From JBKHAJ01 sp964641125 (GTDB lineage: Bacteria > Spirochaetota > Spirochaetia > SPDA01 > CAZSGZ01): 64,000 nt of DNA. The notes under the pieces were generated by a model. The model had not been told where the DNA came from, ran no database searches, and worked only from the letters and a program-made list of their open reading frames with translations. The DNA lies in contig CAZXMO010000006.1 of the NCBI GenBank assembly GCA_964641125.1, positions 15,697 to 79,696 of the forward strand. The letters run 5' to 3'. The position numbers and the translations under genes were made by a program. Each line of letters starts with the position of its first letter. The stretch's first letter is position 1. Of this stretch, positions 52,849 through 61,429 are shown in pieces.

Positions 52849-54361
52849 GATGAAAAGCTCCTTTCGCGTGCAATTCCTGAATCCGTTCGAAAAAGCGGTG
52901 CATTTCCCGGTGGTCCTTGATGCCGGGGGCGCACTCGAGGCTCGAAGACACATCGATGAGCTCGGGACGGAAGGCTCCTATGATTTCCTCCACCGTTTCG
53001 CTCCTGATCCCCCCGGCCAGCCATAGTCCCGGCCCTCCCGCGGAGCCCACCAAAAGCTCCTCGTCGATAGGAACACCGGTCCCCCCCCGCCTCCCCGGTA
53101 CCGAAGCGTCGAAAAGGGTCCGGGGAGCACGATAGGCCCGGGCGGTCTCGAGATCACCGGGGCTCCCGATCCGCACTGCCTTGTAGTAGGGAAATCCCAT
53201 TTCCATACAATCCTCGGGAGATTCGTCCCCGTGAAACTGGACCGCGTCGAGGGAGGCGTCTTCAAGGAGGCGCCGGGTCTCCGGAGAGAGCTCGCTCTCC
53301 CCGGCCTGCACGACCACGACGCCCACCTTGAGACAGGAGAGGTTCTTTACCTCCCTCGGCAGGTCCGGATTCGCCCGCCGGGGCGAATCCGCTAAAACAA
53401 ATCCCACGAGATCGGCCCCGAGTTCTTCCGCCTTCGCCGCATCCTTTACCGAGGTAATCCCGCACACCTTGACCAGGGGAGACACCGGGGCCCGCCCCTG
53501 CTCCACGCCGGTTTTACCGCCGGGGGCGCCTCCGTTCACGCCCCTTTTTTCGCCCAGCCGGGCGAAGAGACGGCCCCAGAAGCCGCGATCCTCGACCCAC
53601 CGTTCCTCGGGACCGAAGGCGGACACCAGCTCTTCTACCAGACCGGGATTCCGTACCGCCGCTTCCCCGACCAGCACCCCCCGAAAGCCCGCGGACCGGG
53701 CGAAGAGAGCATCCTCCCGGCGGGTAATTCCCGACTCGAAGATGCACCGGGCGTCCCAATCGACGAGGGGCCTAATCATCGCCGGATACCCCTTATCGAC
53801 CTCGAAGGTCTCGAGGTTCCGTGAGTTGATTCCCACGAGACCGGGCGCAAATTTCCGCACCTTGATCACATCCTCCGGTCCGTGAAGCTCGACTAAGGGC
53901 TCCAGTCCCAGGCGCTGAGCAGCGCGGTAGAGGTGCTCGAGCTCCTGAGCGGAGAAGAGCGAGGCGATAAGAAGGACCGCGTCGGCCCCCGCGGCGTAGG
54001 AAATCCGGAGGTCCTCCTCATCGAGGAGAAAATCCTTCCTCAAGACCGCCAGATCGGGATACCGGTTTTTGACCGCAATCAGGTCCTCGAGGCTTCCCCC
54101 GAAGTATTCCCCTTCGGTGAGGATGCTCATCGAGCGGATCCCGCCCGAACGGTACCTCCCCGCCGTCTCCACCGCGTCCAGGCCGGGAACGATCCTTCCC
54201 CGGGAGGGGGAGCGCCGCTTGATCTCGCAGATAACCGCGGGCTCCCGCGCGAAGGGGACCACCGGTACCCTCCGCGCCTCGGGGAGGGATACGCCCTCCG
54301 CGTGTCCGACCTCCATTATACGGCGGCGCCGGGATTCGACGATTTCGCCGCGGATACTCAT
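52841..54361 (-). CDS. trpCF: Fused indole-3-glycerol-phosphate synthase and phosphoribosylanthranilate isomerase (TrpCF)
   Basis: 506 residues from the ATG at 54361, which overlaps the trpGD stop as ATGA. Residues 1-255 are IGPS (CEIKRRSPSRG, VLRKDFLLD, GINSRNLETFEVD, ESGI). After a glycine-rich linker of about 40 residues, PRAI (300-506) has VKVCGIT near the start and VQFHGDE. The order C-then-F is like E. coli TrpCF, but linker and codons are local. The long frame to 55258 is an accidental extension through trpD. Confidence 0.95.
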   Translation of the reverse strand: MSIRGEIVESRRRRIMEVGHAEGVSLPEARRVPVVPFAREPAVICEIKRRSPSRGRIVPGLDAVETAGRYRSGGIRSMSILTEGEYFGGSLEDLIAVKNRYPDLAVLRKDFLLDEEDLRISYAAGADAVLLIASLFSAQELEHLYRAAQRLGLEPLVELHGPEDVIKVRKFAPGLVGINSRNLETFEVDKGYPAMIRPLVDWDARCIFESGITRREDALFARSAGFRGVLVGEAAVRNPGLVEELVSAFGPEERWVEDRGFWGRLFARLGEKRGVNGGAPGGKTGVEQGRAPVSPLVKVCGITSVKDAAKAEELGADLVGFVLADSPRRANPDLPREVKNLSCLKVGVVVVQAGESELSPETRRLLEDASLDAVQFHGDESPEDCMEMGFPYYKAVRIGSPGDLETARAYRAPRTLFDASVPGRRGGTGVPIDEELLVGSAGGPGLWLAGGIRSETVEEIIGAFRPELIDVSSSLECAPGIKDHREMHRFFERIQELHAKGAFHHG

Positions 54362-56004
54362 CCCCTGCCCCCGCTGTCCGGGGGCGACGGCCCGCCCGGC
54401 GAATAACATTCCAGCTCCCGGTACTTCTCGAGGACCTTGCCTGTGTCGAAGAGCGCCCGCGCCATCTCGTACCCACCCCGGAGGTCGCCAGCGGCTCCCC
54501 TGACGAAAAGGGCCGCGGCGGTGTTGAGGAGGACCGCCTCCCGAACAACCGGGTTGCCCCCGCCCTCCATGAGGAGGACGGCCTCGGCGGCGTTCTCCTC
54601 GGCGGACCCGCCTGATAGAGCATCCGCGGCATCGGGAACGGAGAAGGACCCGGAATCGCCGAGACCGAAGTCTTCGAGGGTTATCCGCCGGTCCTCGACT
54701 CTCCCGTCCTCGTCGATAAACACCGTCCGCGTGGGAGCGGACACCGATATCTCGTCGAGTCCGTCCAGACCGTGGACGGTCATCACCCTCCTCACCCCCA
54801 GCAGTTTCGCCGCCTCGGCAAGGACCCGGCAATATCTCTCGTCGAAGACACCGATAAGGCGGAACTCCGCCTCCGCGGGATTGACCAGGGGGCCTAAGAG
54901 ATTCATCAGGGTCCGAATCCCGAGCTCCCGCCGCGCCTCGGCGGCAAAGCGCATCGCCCCGTGGTAGGAAGGTGCGAAGAGGAAGGCGAATCCGGTATCT
55001 TCGATCATCCGGGCGGCCTCTTCCGGGCCGAGCCCGACGGGGACCCCCAAAGCCCGGAAAAAATCCGCGCTTCCCGAGCGGCTGCTTACCGCCCGGTTGC
55101 CGTGCTTGGCAACTTTGACTCCCGCCGCGGCGGCTGCTATCGCCGCTAACGAGGAGATGTTGAAGGTACCGAGGCCGTCGCCCCCGGTGCCGCAGGTATC
55201 GAGGAGAGGTTCGGAAACGGATACGGGGATCCGCTTTTCCAAGAGGACCTCGGCGCATCCGGCTATCTCCTCGCTGGTGATTCCCTTGGCATTAAAGGCG
55301 GCGAGGTACCCCGCTATCTGGGGAGGACTTAAATTACCTTCGGTCAGCTCCTCCATAAAACTCTTTGCGTCACAACGGGTCATATTCTCTCCGGTCAGCA
55401 GGTGCTCGAGATTTGTCCGGTACTGGAAGCTCGACCTCTTGTAGTTGATAAAATTATTCAATAGCTTCATCCCCGCCTGTGAAGCGACCGACTCCGGATG
55501 AAACTGGACCCCCTCGAGGAGGTAGTCCCTGTGGCGGATTCCCATTATCTCTCCGTCGGCGCTCCGTGCGGTTATCTCGAACCCGGGGGGAAGGGTCTCC
55601 TCGTCCACGATAAGAGAGTGATACCGGGTAAACACCGAGGGGGAGGGAATCGCCCGGAACACCCCCCGCCCGTCGTGAAATATCTCCTCGGCCTTACCGT
55701 GGACTATCCGATCGGCCCGAAGGACTTTTCCCCCGAAGGCATAGGCGAGGGCCTGATGCCCGAGACAGATACCCAGGATGGGCACTCTTTCGGCGCACTC
55801 CCGGATCAGATCCACCGAAACTCCGGCATCCTCCGGACGGCCCGGGCCGGGGGATATGAAGACCGCCTCGGGATCGAGATCCCTCACTCCGGAGGGGGTG
55901 ATCGCGTCATTCCGGATCACCCTGATCTCCCGGCCGGTAATCTCCCGAAGGTACTGATAGATGTTGTAGGTGAAGCTGTCGTAATTATCGATGAGAAGAT
56001 ACAT
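54358..56004 (-). CDS. trpGD: Fused anthranilate synthase glutamine amidotransferase and anthranilate phosphoribosyltransferase (TrpGD)
   Basis: 548 residues. The class-I amidotransferase half (1-195) has Cys80 in GICLGHQ and the HPES motif near 167. The phosphoribosyltransferase half (from about 200) has CGTGGDG near 267 and KHGNRAVSSRSGSADF. This fusion is also found in E. coli and others. It supplies ammonia to TrpE and then makes phosphoribosylanthranilate. It starts 1 base after trpE. Confidence 0.95.
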   Translation of the reverse strand: MYLLIDNYDSFTYNIYQYLREITGREIRVIRNDAITPSGVRDLDPEAVFISPGPGRPEDAGVSVDLIRECAERVPILGICLGHQALAYAFGGKVLRADRIVHGKAEEIFHDGRGVFRAIPSPSVFTRYHSLIVDEETLPPGFEITARSADGEIMGIRHRDYLLEGVQFHPESVASQAGMKLLNNFINYKRSSFQYRTNLEHLLTGENMTRCDAKSFMEELTEGNLSPPQIAGYLAAFNAKGITSEEIAGCAEVLLEKRIPVSVSEPLLDTCGTGGDGLGTFNISSLAAIAAAAAGVKVAKHGNRAVSSRSGSADFFRALGVPVGLGPEEAARMIEDTGFAFLFAPSYHGAMRFAAEARRELGIRTLMNLLGPLVNPAEAEFRLIGVFDERYCRVLAEAAKLLGVRRVMTVHGLDGLDEISVSAPTRTVFIDEDGRVEDRRITLEDFGLGDSGSFSVPDAADALSGGSAEENAAEAVLLMEGGGNPVVREAVLLNTAAALFVRGAAGDLRGGYEMARALFDTGKVLEKYRELECYSPGGPSPPDSGGRG

Positions 56005-56005
56005 C

Positions 56006-57409
56006 CTATACCTCCAGTCCCACCGCGCAGGCTAGTGCGCGAAGCTTTTCGGCTGTCTCCTCGAGCTCCCGCTCCGGAATCGAGTCGTAAACGATTCCCG
56101 CCCCCGCCTGGAGATAGAGGCGGTTACCCCGCTTGAGCCCGCTTCGGATGGTGATACACGAGTCGAGGCCTCCCTCGGGCTCGAAGTACCCCACCAAACC
56201 CGCGTAGAAGCTCCTGGTTACCGTTTCGATAGAGTCGATGGTCCGAATCGCCTGTATCTTAGGCGCTCCCGAGACGGTCCCCGCGGGGAAGGTCGCCCGA
56301 ATGACTTCGGGTATGGTGATACCTTCATCGAGTTCGGCTTCGGCCTGAGAAACGATGTGCATGACATGGGAATAATGCTCGATCCCCATCATCTCGCTCA
56401 CCTTAACGGTACCCGGCCGGGCAATACGGCCTAAATCGTTACGGGCGAGGTCGATCAGCATCCGGTGCTCGGCAAGCTCCTTCTCGTCGCCGAGGAGATC
56501 GTTTTCGAGGACACGGTCCTCATCCCGGTCGGCTCCGCGTCTCCGGGTCCCCGCGATGGGACGGAGCACCGCCCTCCCGTCTTTGACTTTGACGTGGACC
56601 TCCGGAGAGGCCCCGAAGAGCTGAAACTGTCCGAAATCGATGTAGAATAAATAGGGGGAGGGATTCACCGATCGTAAGCTCTTGTAGGCCTCTATCGCGG
56701 GCAGCTCGGTCTCCACGGTAAGGCGCCGGGAAAGCACTCCCTGCAGGAGGTTTCCCCGTTCGATCTGTGAACGAACGAAGCGCACCCCCTCGAGGAACTC
56801 CTCCGCTTCGGGAGCCTCCGAGAGAATCCGCGACGGATAATCCCCGTCCCGTTTCGCCAAGTAGTTGAAGTCGAGGTCGTTGATCCGCGCCTCGGTTCTT
56901 TCGACCTCCCGCTCGAGATCGATCTCGAAACCGTGATAGTTGAGCCCGATGATGTAGATGATATCGGTATAGTGATCGAAGACCACGAAGACGTGCCCGA
57001 AAAGAAGGACCGCTTCGGGGACGCCGATTTCGTCGGGCTTGGAGAGGAACTCGACTGCATCACACCGGCGGGCAAATTCGTAGGAGAGGTATCCCACCCC
57101 TCCCGCGGGAAAGGGAACATCCTGACGGATCGCCGGATGCTCCGAGGCGAGCCTCACGGCCGCCTCGAGGATATCCCTCTCCGGAACAGGCAATCCCGCT
57201 TCCCCCGCCGGATAGAGAAGGACCCGGTTGGGAAGCTGGTGCAGCTGGAAGGCTTCTTTGACTAGGAGGAGGGAATACCTCTCCCGCCCCTTCTTGAAAG
57301 AGGATGACTCGAGAATGACCTTCGCATCGAGCTTTCTTGCCAGCGCGAAGGGGGTAAACCGCTCCCCGCTTATAACCTTGATCAGACCGTCGTTCCGTAC
57401 GTGCGTCAC
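56006..57409 (-). CDS. trpE: Anthranilate synthase component I
   Basis: 467 residues, GTG start with AAAGGAG six bases upstream. The chorismate-binding core has PIAGTRRRG, DLARNDLGR, SHVMHIVS and PAGTVSGAPK. An N-terminal LESSSFKKGRERYS resembles the LLES tryptophan-feedback motif, so the enzyme is probably inhibited by tryptophan. First gene of a five-enzyme trp operon with two extra genes. Its promoter (57502-57530) is flanked by the shared palindromes. Confidence 0.96.
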   Translation of the reverse strand: MTHVRNDGLIKVISGERFTPFALARKLDAKVILESSSFKKGRERYSLLLVKEAFQLHQLPNRVLLYPAGEAGLPVPERDILEAAVRLASEHPAIRQDVPFPAGGVGYLSYEFARRCDAVEFLSKPDEIGVPEAVLLFGHVFVVFDHYTDIIYIIGLNYHGFEIDLEREVERTEARINDLDFNYLAKRDGDYPSRILSEAPEAEEFLEGVRFVRSQIERGNLLQGVLSRRLTVETELPAIEAYKSLRSVNPSPYLFYIDFGQFQLFGASPEVHVKVKDGRAVLRPIAGTRRRGADRDEDRVLENDLLGDEKELAEHRMLIDLARNDLGRIARPGTVKVSEMMGIEHYSHVMHIVSQAEAELDEGITIPEVIRATFPAGTVSGAPKIQAIRTIDSIETVTRSFYAGLVGYFEPEGGLDSCITIRSGLKRGNRLYLQAGAGIVYDSIPERELEETAEKLRALACAVGLEV

Positions 57410-57456
57410 CGCGTGCTCCTTTGTGATCCCGGCCGGGCCGGAACCGCCGACGGGAT

Positions 57457-57497
57457 AAAAAAACCGCCCGCGTTTCTATAAATAGAAACACAGACGG
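57457..57497 (-). terminator. Candidate intrinsic terminator in the trp leader
   Basis: The minus strand can fold into a 15-bp stem: CCGTCTGT-GTTTCTA, loop TTTA, TAGAAAC-GCGGGCGG, counting three G-T pairs, followed directly by seven Ts. It starts at the predicted transcription start, so it would end transcripts about 40 bases long. Its core is operator 1. Confidence 0.55.
57472..57489. promoter_or_regulatory. trp operator 1 (downstream of the start)
   Basis: GTTTCTATAAATAGAAAC, a perfect 7-4-7 palindrome. It lies just after the predicted trpE start site and matches the trpB2 copy in both arms. Confidence 0.75.
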
Positions 57498-57501
57498 CGT
57501 C

Positions 57502-57530
57502 ACTATACTTTGCTCCACCGTTTCTGTCAA
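57502..57530 (-). promoter_or_regulatory. trpE operon promoter
   Basis: TTGACA at 57530-57525, 17 bases, TATAGT at 57507-57502. The -35 lies inside operator 2. The predicted start is near 57495; the leader to GTG is about 86 bases. Confidence 0.85.
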
Positions 57531-57537
57531 TAGAAAC
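57520..57537. promoter_or_regulatory. trp operator 2 (over the -35)
   Basis: GTTTCTGTCAATAGAAAC, same spacing as the other two copies with one arm mismatch (G for A). It is extended by 5-bp arms CCACC/GGTGG (57515-57542). It contains the trpE -35, so a bound protein would block RNA polymerase. Confidence 0.7.
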
Positions 57538-57569
57538 GGTGGATTTTTTCTTCTTCCGGGGTGTACGCC

Positions 57570-57992
57570 TCAGACCGCCTTCTTGATCTCCTCGATCTCC
57601 TCCTGTACCGCCGGCAGCTCGACCTCCCGACCTTCGAGATCCTGCCCGTCCGCCGGTTTCCCCTTGAAGTTGGGCTTGAATTCGACGTGCTCCGCCACAA
57701 TTTTGATGCGGGACCGGGGATTACCCTCGGGGTCGCTCCACCTGTCCTGTTTGAGGCGGCCCACGACCCTGACGCCCCTCCCCTTCGTGAGGTACTCGGC
57801 GCAGGTCTCACCCAGGCCGGCCCAAACCTCTACATCGAAGAAGGAAACCTCGTGCTGAAGCTCCTCATCCTGCTTGTAATACCGGTTCGACGCCACGCTC
57901 AGGTTGCACACCGAGGTTCCTTTTGGCGTCCGCGACAGAACGGGATCTTTGGTCAGATTTCCCTCGATTAGAATCGAATTGAGACTATTCAT
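57570..57992 (-). CDS. ssb: Single-stranded DNA-binding protein, lacks the usual acidic tip
   Basis: 140 residues from the ATG at 57992. OB-fold motifs include NSILIEGNLTKDP, NLSVASNRY and VVGRLKQDRW. The C-terminus ends EIKKAV and lacks the DDDIPF-like tip that SSB uses to bind repair partners. It could be a second SSB, with the main one elsewhere. It lies just upstream of the trp promoter on the same strand, with no strong terminator between. Confidence 0.88.
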   Translation of the reverse strand: MNSLNSILIEGNLTKDPVLSRTPKGTSVCNLSVASNRYYKQDEELQHEVSFFDVEVWAGLGETCAEYLTKGRGVRVVGRLKQDRWSDPEGNPRSRIKIVAEHVEFKPNFKGKPADGQDLEGREVELPAVQEEIEEIKKAV

Positions 57993-58081
57993 CTTTCCTC
58001 TCCATTGTAGTATTTGAAAAAGGCCTCTTTCACCCATTAATACACAACGGAGCGAATCGATGCTTCAATTATAGAGCAAGT

Positions 58082-58834
58082 TTAAAGAATATGTTTTAAA
58101 AATTTTCGGGTCCGTTCTTCCCGGGCGTTGTCGAATACCCGGTCCGGGGGGCCGGTTTCGATGATCTCCCCTTCGTCCATGAACACCACCCGGTCGGCCG
58201 CGGCGCGGGCGAATCCCATCTCGTGGCTCACCACGAGCATAGTCATCCCCTCCCGGGCCAAGTCGAGCATGACGTCCAACACCTCTTTGATCATCTCCGG
58301 GTCGAGGGCCGATGTAGGCTCGTCGAAGAGCATCACTTTAGGGTCCATTGCCAGGGCCCGGGCGATGGCCACCCTCTGCTGCTGTCCCCCGGAGAGCTGG
58401 TCGGGAAAGGCTTCCGCCTTATCGCCGAGTCCCACCCGCTTCAAGAGCTCGTGGGCCCGCCGTTCCGCCTCCCCTTTGGGAGTTTCTTTGACGATCCGAG
58501 GCGCCAAGGTGATGTTCTCCAGGGCGGTGAGATGCGAGAAGAGGTTGAAGTTTTGGAAGACCATCCCCACCTCTTCCCGGATCTTCCGGATGTCTCCACG
58601 GGGATCGGTTACCCGGTCGTCGTCGATCCAGATGTCCCCGGCGCTCAAATTTTCCAGGCGGTTTATGCAGCGGAGCATGGTGCTCTTACCGCTCCCCGAA
58701 GGGCCGATGACCAAGATCACCTCTCCCGTATGCACCTCCAGATTCGCGTCCTTCAGTGCAACGATCTTACCGAAGTTTTTCGAGGCGTCTTTGATCCGTA
58801 CGCGTATGTTTTTATCGTCTGCCACGTTGTTCAA
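58082..58834 (-). CDS. Polar amino-acid ABC transporter ATPase (GlnQ-like)
   Basis: 250 residues. Walker A GPSGSGKST near 42-50, signature LSGGQQQR and Walker B VMLFDEPTSALDPE identify a GlnQ/HisP-type ATPase. Its start overlaps the permease by 23 bases. The three-gene order substrate-binding protein, permease, ATPase is typical of polar amino-acid importers. Confidence 0.93.
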   Translation of the reverse strand: MNNVADDKNIRVRIKDASKNFGKIVALKDANLEVHTGEVILVIGPSGSGKSTMLRCINRLENLSAGDIWIDDDRVTDPRGDIRKIREEVGMVFQNFNLFSHLTALENITLAPRIVKETPKGEAERRAHELLKRVGLGDKAEAFPDQLSGGQQQRVAIARALAMDPKVMLFDEPTSALDPEMIKEVLDVMLDLAREGMTMLVVSHEMGFARAAADRVVFMDEGEIIETGPPDRVFDNAREERTRKFLKHIL

Positions 58835-59615
58835 GCCTTCCTTCCATATATCCCACCAGTTTCGAGAAAAACAGGGTCATCACCAGGTACACCAGGGCCA
58901 CCACGGTATAGCTTTCGAAGTACTGAAAGGATGTCGACGCGAACTCCCTGCCCCGCCGCAGCAGGTCGGACACCGCGAGGATCGAAACCAACGACGAGTC
59001 CTTGAGCATGGCGATGAACTCGTTTCCGATAGGAGGCAGTATGGTCCGCATGGTCTGGGGAAGAATGACCCGCCTCAAGGCCTGTCCCCGGCCCATTCCC
59101 AGGGCGAGGGCCGCCTCCATCTGTCCCTTCGGCACCGACTGGATCCCCGCGCGGAAGATCTCCCCCATATAGGCCCCGTAGCAGACCGACATCGCCACGA
59201 TCGCCGAGACGATCCCCGAGAGCTGCAGGAACGACCCTAAGGCAAAGTAGATATAGAAAAGCTGTACCAGCAGAGGAATCCCCCGGATCACTTCCACGTA
59301 GACCGTGGCTATTCTGTTGATGATTGTCACCCGGGAAATTCGCCCGAGTCCGGTCAAGAGCCCGATAAAGAGCGAGATAGCAATGGAGATGACCGTTACC
59401 TGAAAGGTGCGGAGTATTCCGTCGGGGATGAACTTATAGATTTCACGGTAGGGCTCGGGCCACGCGATGGGGAGAATGATCAGGAGCGCTATGGCCCCGA
59501 AGAACGAGATGTGCCAGGCCGAAAAGACCGACTTCTCGTTCCGATCGGGGATAAGCGCTCCGTCGGAAACTTCGATACGGGAACTCTTCTGTTCCGTTTC
59601 CTTTATCTCAGCCAC
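58812..59615 (-). CDS. Polar amino-acid ABC transporter permease
   Basis: 267 residues, GTG start overlapping the upstream stop. About five membrane helices after a charged N-terminal stretch of about 35. The EAA-type loop GMGRGQALRRVILPQ couples to the ATPase. HisM/GlnP family (FRGIPLLVQLF-like segment EVIRGIPLLVQL). One permease gene only, so it probably forms a homodimer. Confidence 0.92.
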   Translation of the reverse strand: MAEIKETEQKSSRIEVSDGALIPDRNEKSVFSAWHISFFGAIALLIILPIAWPEPYREIYKFIPDGILRTFQVTVISIAISLFIGLLTGLGRISRVTIINRIATVYVEVIRGIPLLVQLFYIYFALGSFLQLSGIVSAIVAMSVCYGAYMGEIFRAGIQSVPKGQMEAALALGMGRGQALRRVILPQTMRTILPPIGNEFIAMLKDSSLVSILAVSDLLRRGREFASTSFQYFESYTVVALVYLVMTLFFSKLVGYMEGRLEQRGRR

Positions 59616-60346
59616 TTGTCCTTGAGTTCCTCGTCAACGCCTTCGTCGAGGACCTTCCGGAGACCCTTGTTGATGGTCTCGAGGACTTCGGTGTTCCCCT
59701 TCTTGACGGCTACTCCGTAGTACTCGTCGGTAAAGGGCTCGCCCACGATCTTGAGAGATCCGCTATAGGTCTCGTTCTGCAAGACGTAGTCCGCGGCTAT
59801 CGGGGTGTCGGCGACGACTCCGGCTATCCGTCCGTTGGAGAGGTCTTCGATAGCAAGTCCGAGCTCGTCGTAGGTCTTGAGCTCCACTCCGTCGATCTTG
59901 TCGATCTCCATGGCGCCTGTAGTACCTATCTGAGCGCCTACAGCCTGCCCGGCGAGGTCGGAGAGCTCATCCACCCCGGAGGTGCTCTGCTGGACGATCA
60001 AGACCTGCCCCGCGTTGATGTAGGGGACCGAAAAGTCCATGGTTTCCTTCCGCTTGTCGGTGATGGTCACCGAGGAGATAACCGCGTCGTACTGCCCGTT
60101 GGCCAGTCCCGCGAAGATACCGTCCCAGGCGGTGTTCTGGAATTCCACCTCGAATCCTCCCGCCTCGGCGGCGGCCTTCATCAGGTCGATATCGAACCCC
60201 ACGATTTCTTTGTCCGCGTTTACGAACTCCATCGGCGGCCACGTCGCGTCGGTAGCGATGGTGATTTTTTCGGATTCCTTCTTGCAGGAGACCGCCGCGA
60301 ATACGACGCACACGACGAGCAGCCCCAAGATAATCTTTTTAATCAT
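59603..60346 (-). CDS. Amino-acid substrate-binding lipoprotein
   Basis: 247 residues from the ATG at 60346 with GGGAGG; the longer frame was rejected. The lipobox is AVSC. Family-3 solute-binding motifs: ATDATWPPMEFVN, GFDIDLMKAAA, WDGIFAGLANGQYDAVIS and MDFSVPY. It would bind a polar amino acid. It is divergent from LysO, an exporter of lysine, so lysine or another basic amino acid is a reasonable guess for this importer (inference). The promoter has TTGACA at 60408-60403, 16 bases, TAATAT at 60386-60381. Confidence 0.92.
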   Translation of the reverse strand: MIKKIILGLLVVCVVFAAVSCKKESEKITIATDATWPPMEFVNADKEIVGFDIDLMKAAAEAGGFEVEFQNTAWDGIFAGLANGQYDAVISSVTITDKRKETMDFSVPYINAGQVLIVQQSTSGVDELSDLAGQAVGAQIGTTGAMEIDKIDGVELKTYDELGLAIEDLSNGRIAGVVADTPIAADYVLQNETYSGSLKIVGEPFTDEYYGVAVKKGNTEVLETINKGLRKVLDEGVDEELKDKWLR

Positions 60347-60434
60347 TCTGATTCCTCCCTTTTGTATGATAATGTCGAATATATTACCACGATCAGGGGT
60401 TTTGTCAATGTTCAGAACCTTGTAAACTGGGATC

Positions 60435-61388
60435 ATGTCCCACATATTGTCGCTCATCATCCTCCTGGCCTTTCTCTTTGCCGGGATGATCCTCGGAAAG
60501 ATCCGCCGGCTGGCGGAATCCAAGGCGCCTCAGCTCCTCCTGGAGATATCTCTATATTTCCTCCTCTTCTTTATGGGATTCCGTATCGGGAGGAACGACG
60601 AGGTAGCATCCCGGATCGGGGATATCGGAATCTTGAGCGTTGTCTTCGCCGGGGCCACCGCGGCGGGGACGATCCTCGTCCTGGTCCTGGTCTATCTGGT
60701 CGGGGGTCGGCGACTGGCTAACCGGTCGAGCAGCGAGGCCGAGGAGATAGGCCCGGTCCCCGGCGGCGCGGTCAGACGTTTTTTTACCCACCTGAAGGAC
60801 CCGTTGAAGCTCTTTCTGATCGTCATCCTCGGGTTTTTGATCGGGTTTCTCGTACCCCTCTTTCCCGGTTTTACCGGCTCGGGGATGACTACCTGGATGG
60901 TCTACATCCTTCTGTTGTTGGTCGGAATTCAGCTGAGCGGCAACGGGGTACGAATCGGGAAGGTCCTTCTCCATCCGGAAACCCTGGTCCTCCCTGTAGG
61001 CACCGTCGCGGGATCCCTCTTAGGGGGCTTCGCTGTGTCGATGCTTTTTTCGATCCCCCTGGGCAGGAGCCTCGCGGTGGCCTCCGGATTCGGGTGGTAC
61101 AGTTTGAGCGGGGTCATCATCACCGACTTGGGCGACCCGGTCCTAGGCTCGGCGGCGTTCATCTCGAATATGCTCCGGGAGAGTATGGCCTTGCTTGTCA
61201 TCCCCTTCTTCGGGGCGACCCGGTTCAGGCACGTGGGGATAGGGGTCGCCGGGGCGACGAGCATGGACGTGACCCTCCCCTTGATCGAGCGGAGCTGCGG
61301 CGCCCGGTCGGTCCCCCTGGCGGTGACCCACGGAGGGATTCTCTCGCTGCTGGTGCCGATCCTCGTGCCGGTGTTTTTTCATGCCTAG
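60435..61388 (+). CDS. lysO: LysO-like lysine exporter
   Basis: 317 residues with about eight membrane helices. The two-part DUF340 layout (LILLAFLFAGMILGKI then VILGFLIGF and ASGFGWYSLSG) matches YbjE/LysO, which exports lysine and toxic analogues. TAAACT at 60423-60428 lies 6 bases before the ATG with no Shine-Dalgarno. A hairpin follows the stop at 61395-61423. Confidence 0.88.
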   Translation: MSHILSLIILLAFLFAGMILGKIRRLAESKAPQLLLEISLYFLLFFMGFRIGRNDEVASRIGDIGILSVVFAGATAAGTILVLVLVYLVGGRRLANRSSSEAEEIGPVPGGAVRRFFTHLKDPLKLFLIVILGFLIGFLVPLFPGFTGSGMTTWMVYILLLLVGIQLSGNGVRIGKVLLHPETLVLPVGTVAGSLLGGFAVSMLFSIPLGRSLAVASGFGWYSLSGVIITDLGDPVLGSAAFISNMLRESMALLVIPFFGATRFRHVGIGVAGATSMDVTLPLIERSCGARSVPLAVTHGGILSLLVPILVPVFFHA

Positions 61389-61394
61389 GGAGGC

Positions 61395-61423
61395 ATGTGC
61401 GGTTGCGAAAAGTGACCGCACAT
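61395..61423. terminator. Terminator-like hairpin between lysO and vapC
   Basis: ATGTGCGGT and ACCGCACAT form a perfect 9-bp stem with an 11-base loop, between convergent genes. The T run is short, so it may be a weak bidirectional terminator. Confidence 0.55.
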
Positions 61424-61429
61424 TTCCTC

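Noticed and set aside
54362..55258. N-terminal extension of trpCF to 805 residues
   Set aside because: It lies inside trpD in another frame; the ATG at 54361 overlapping the trpGD stop is the natural start.
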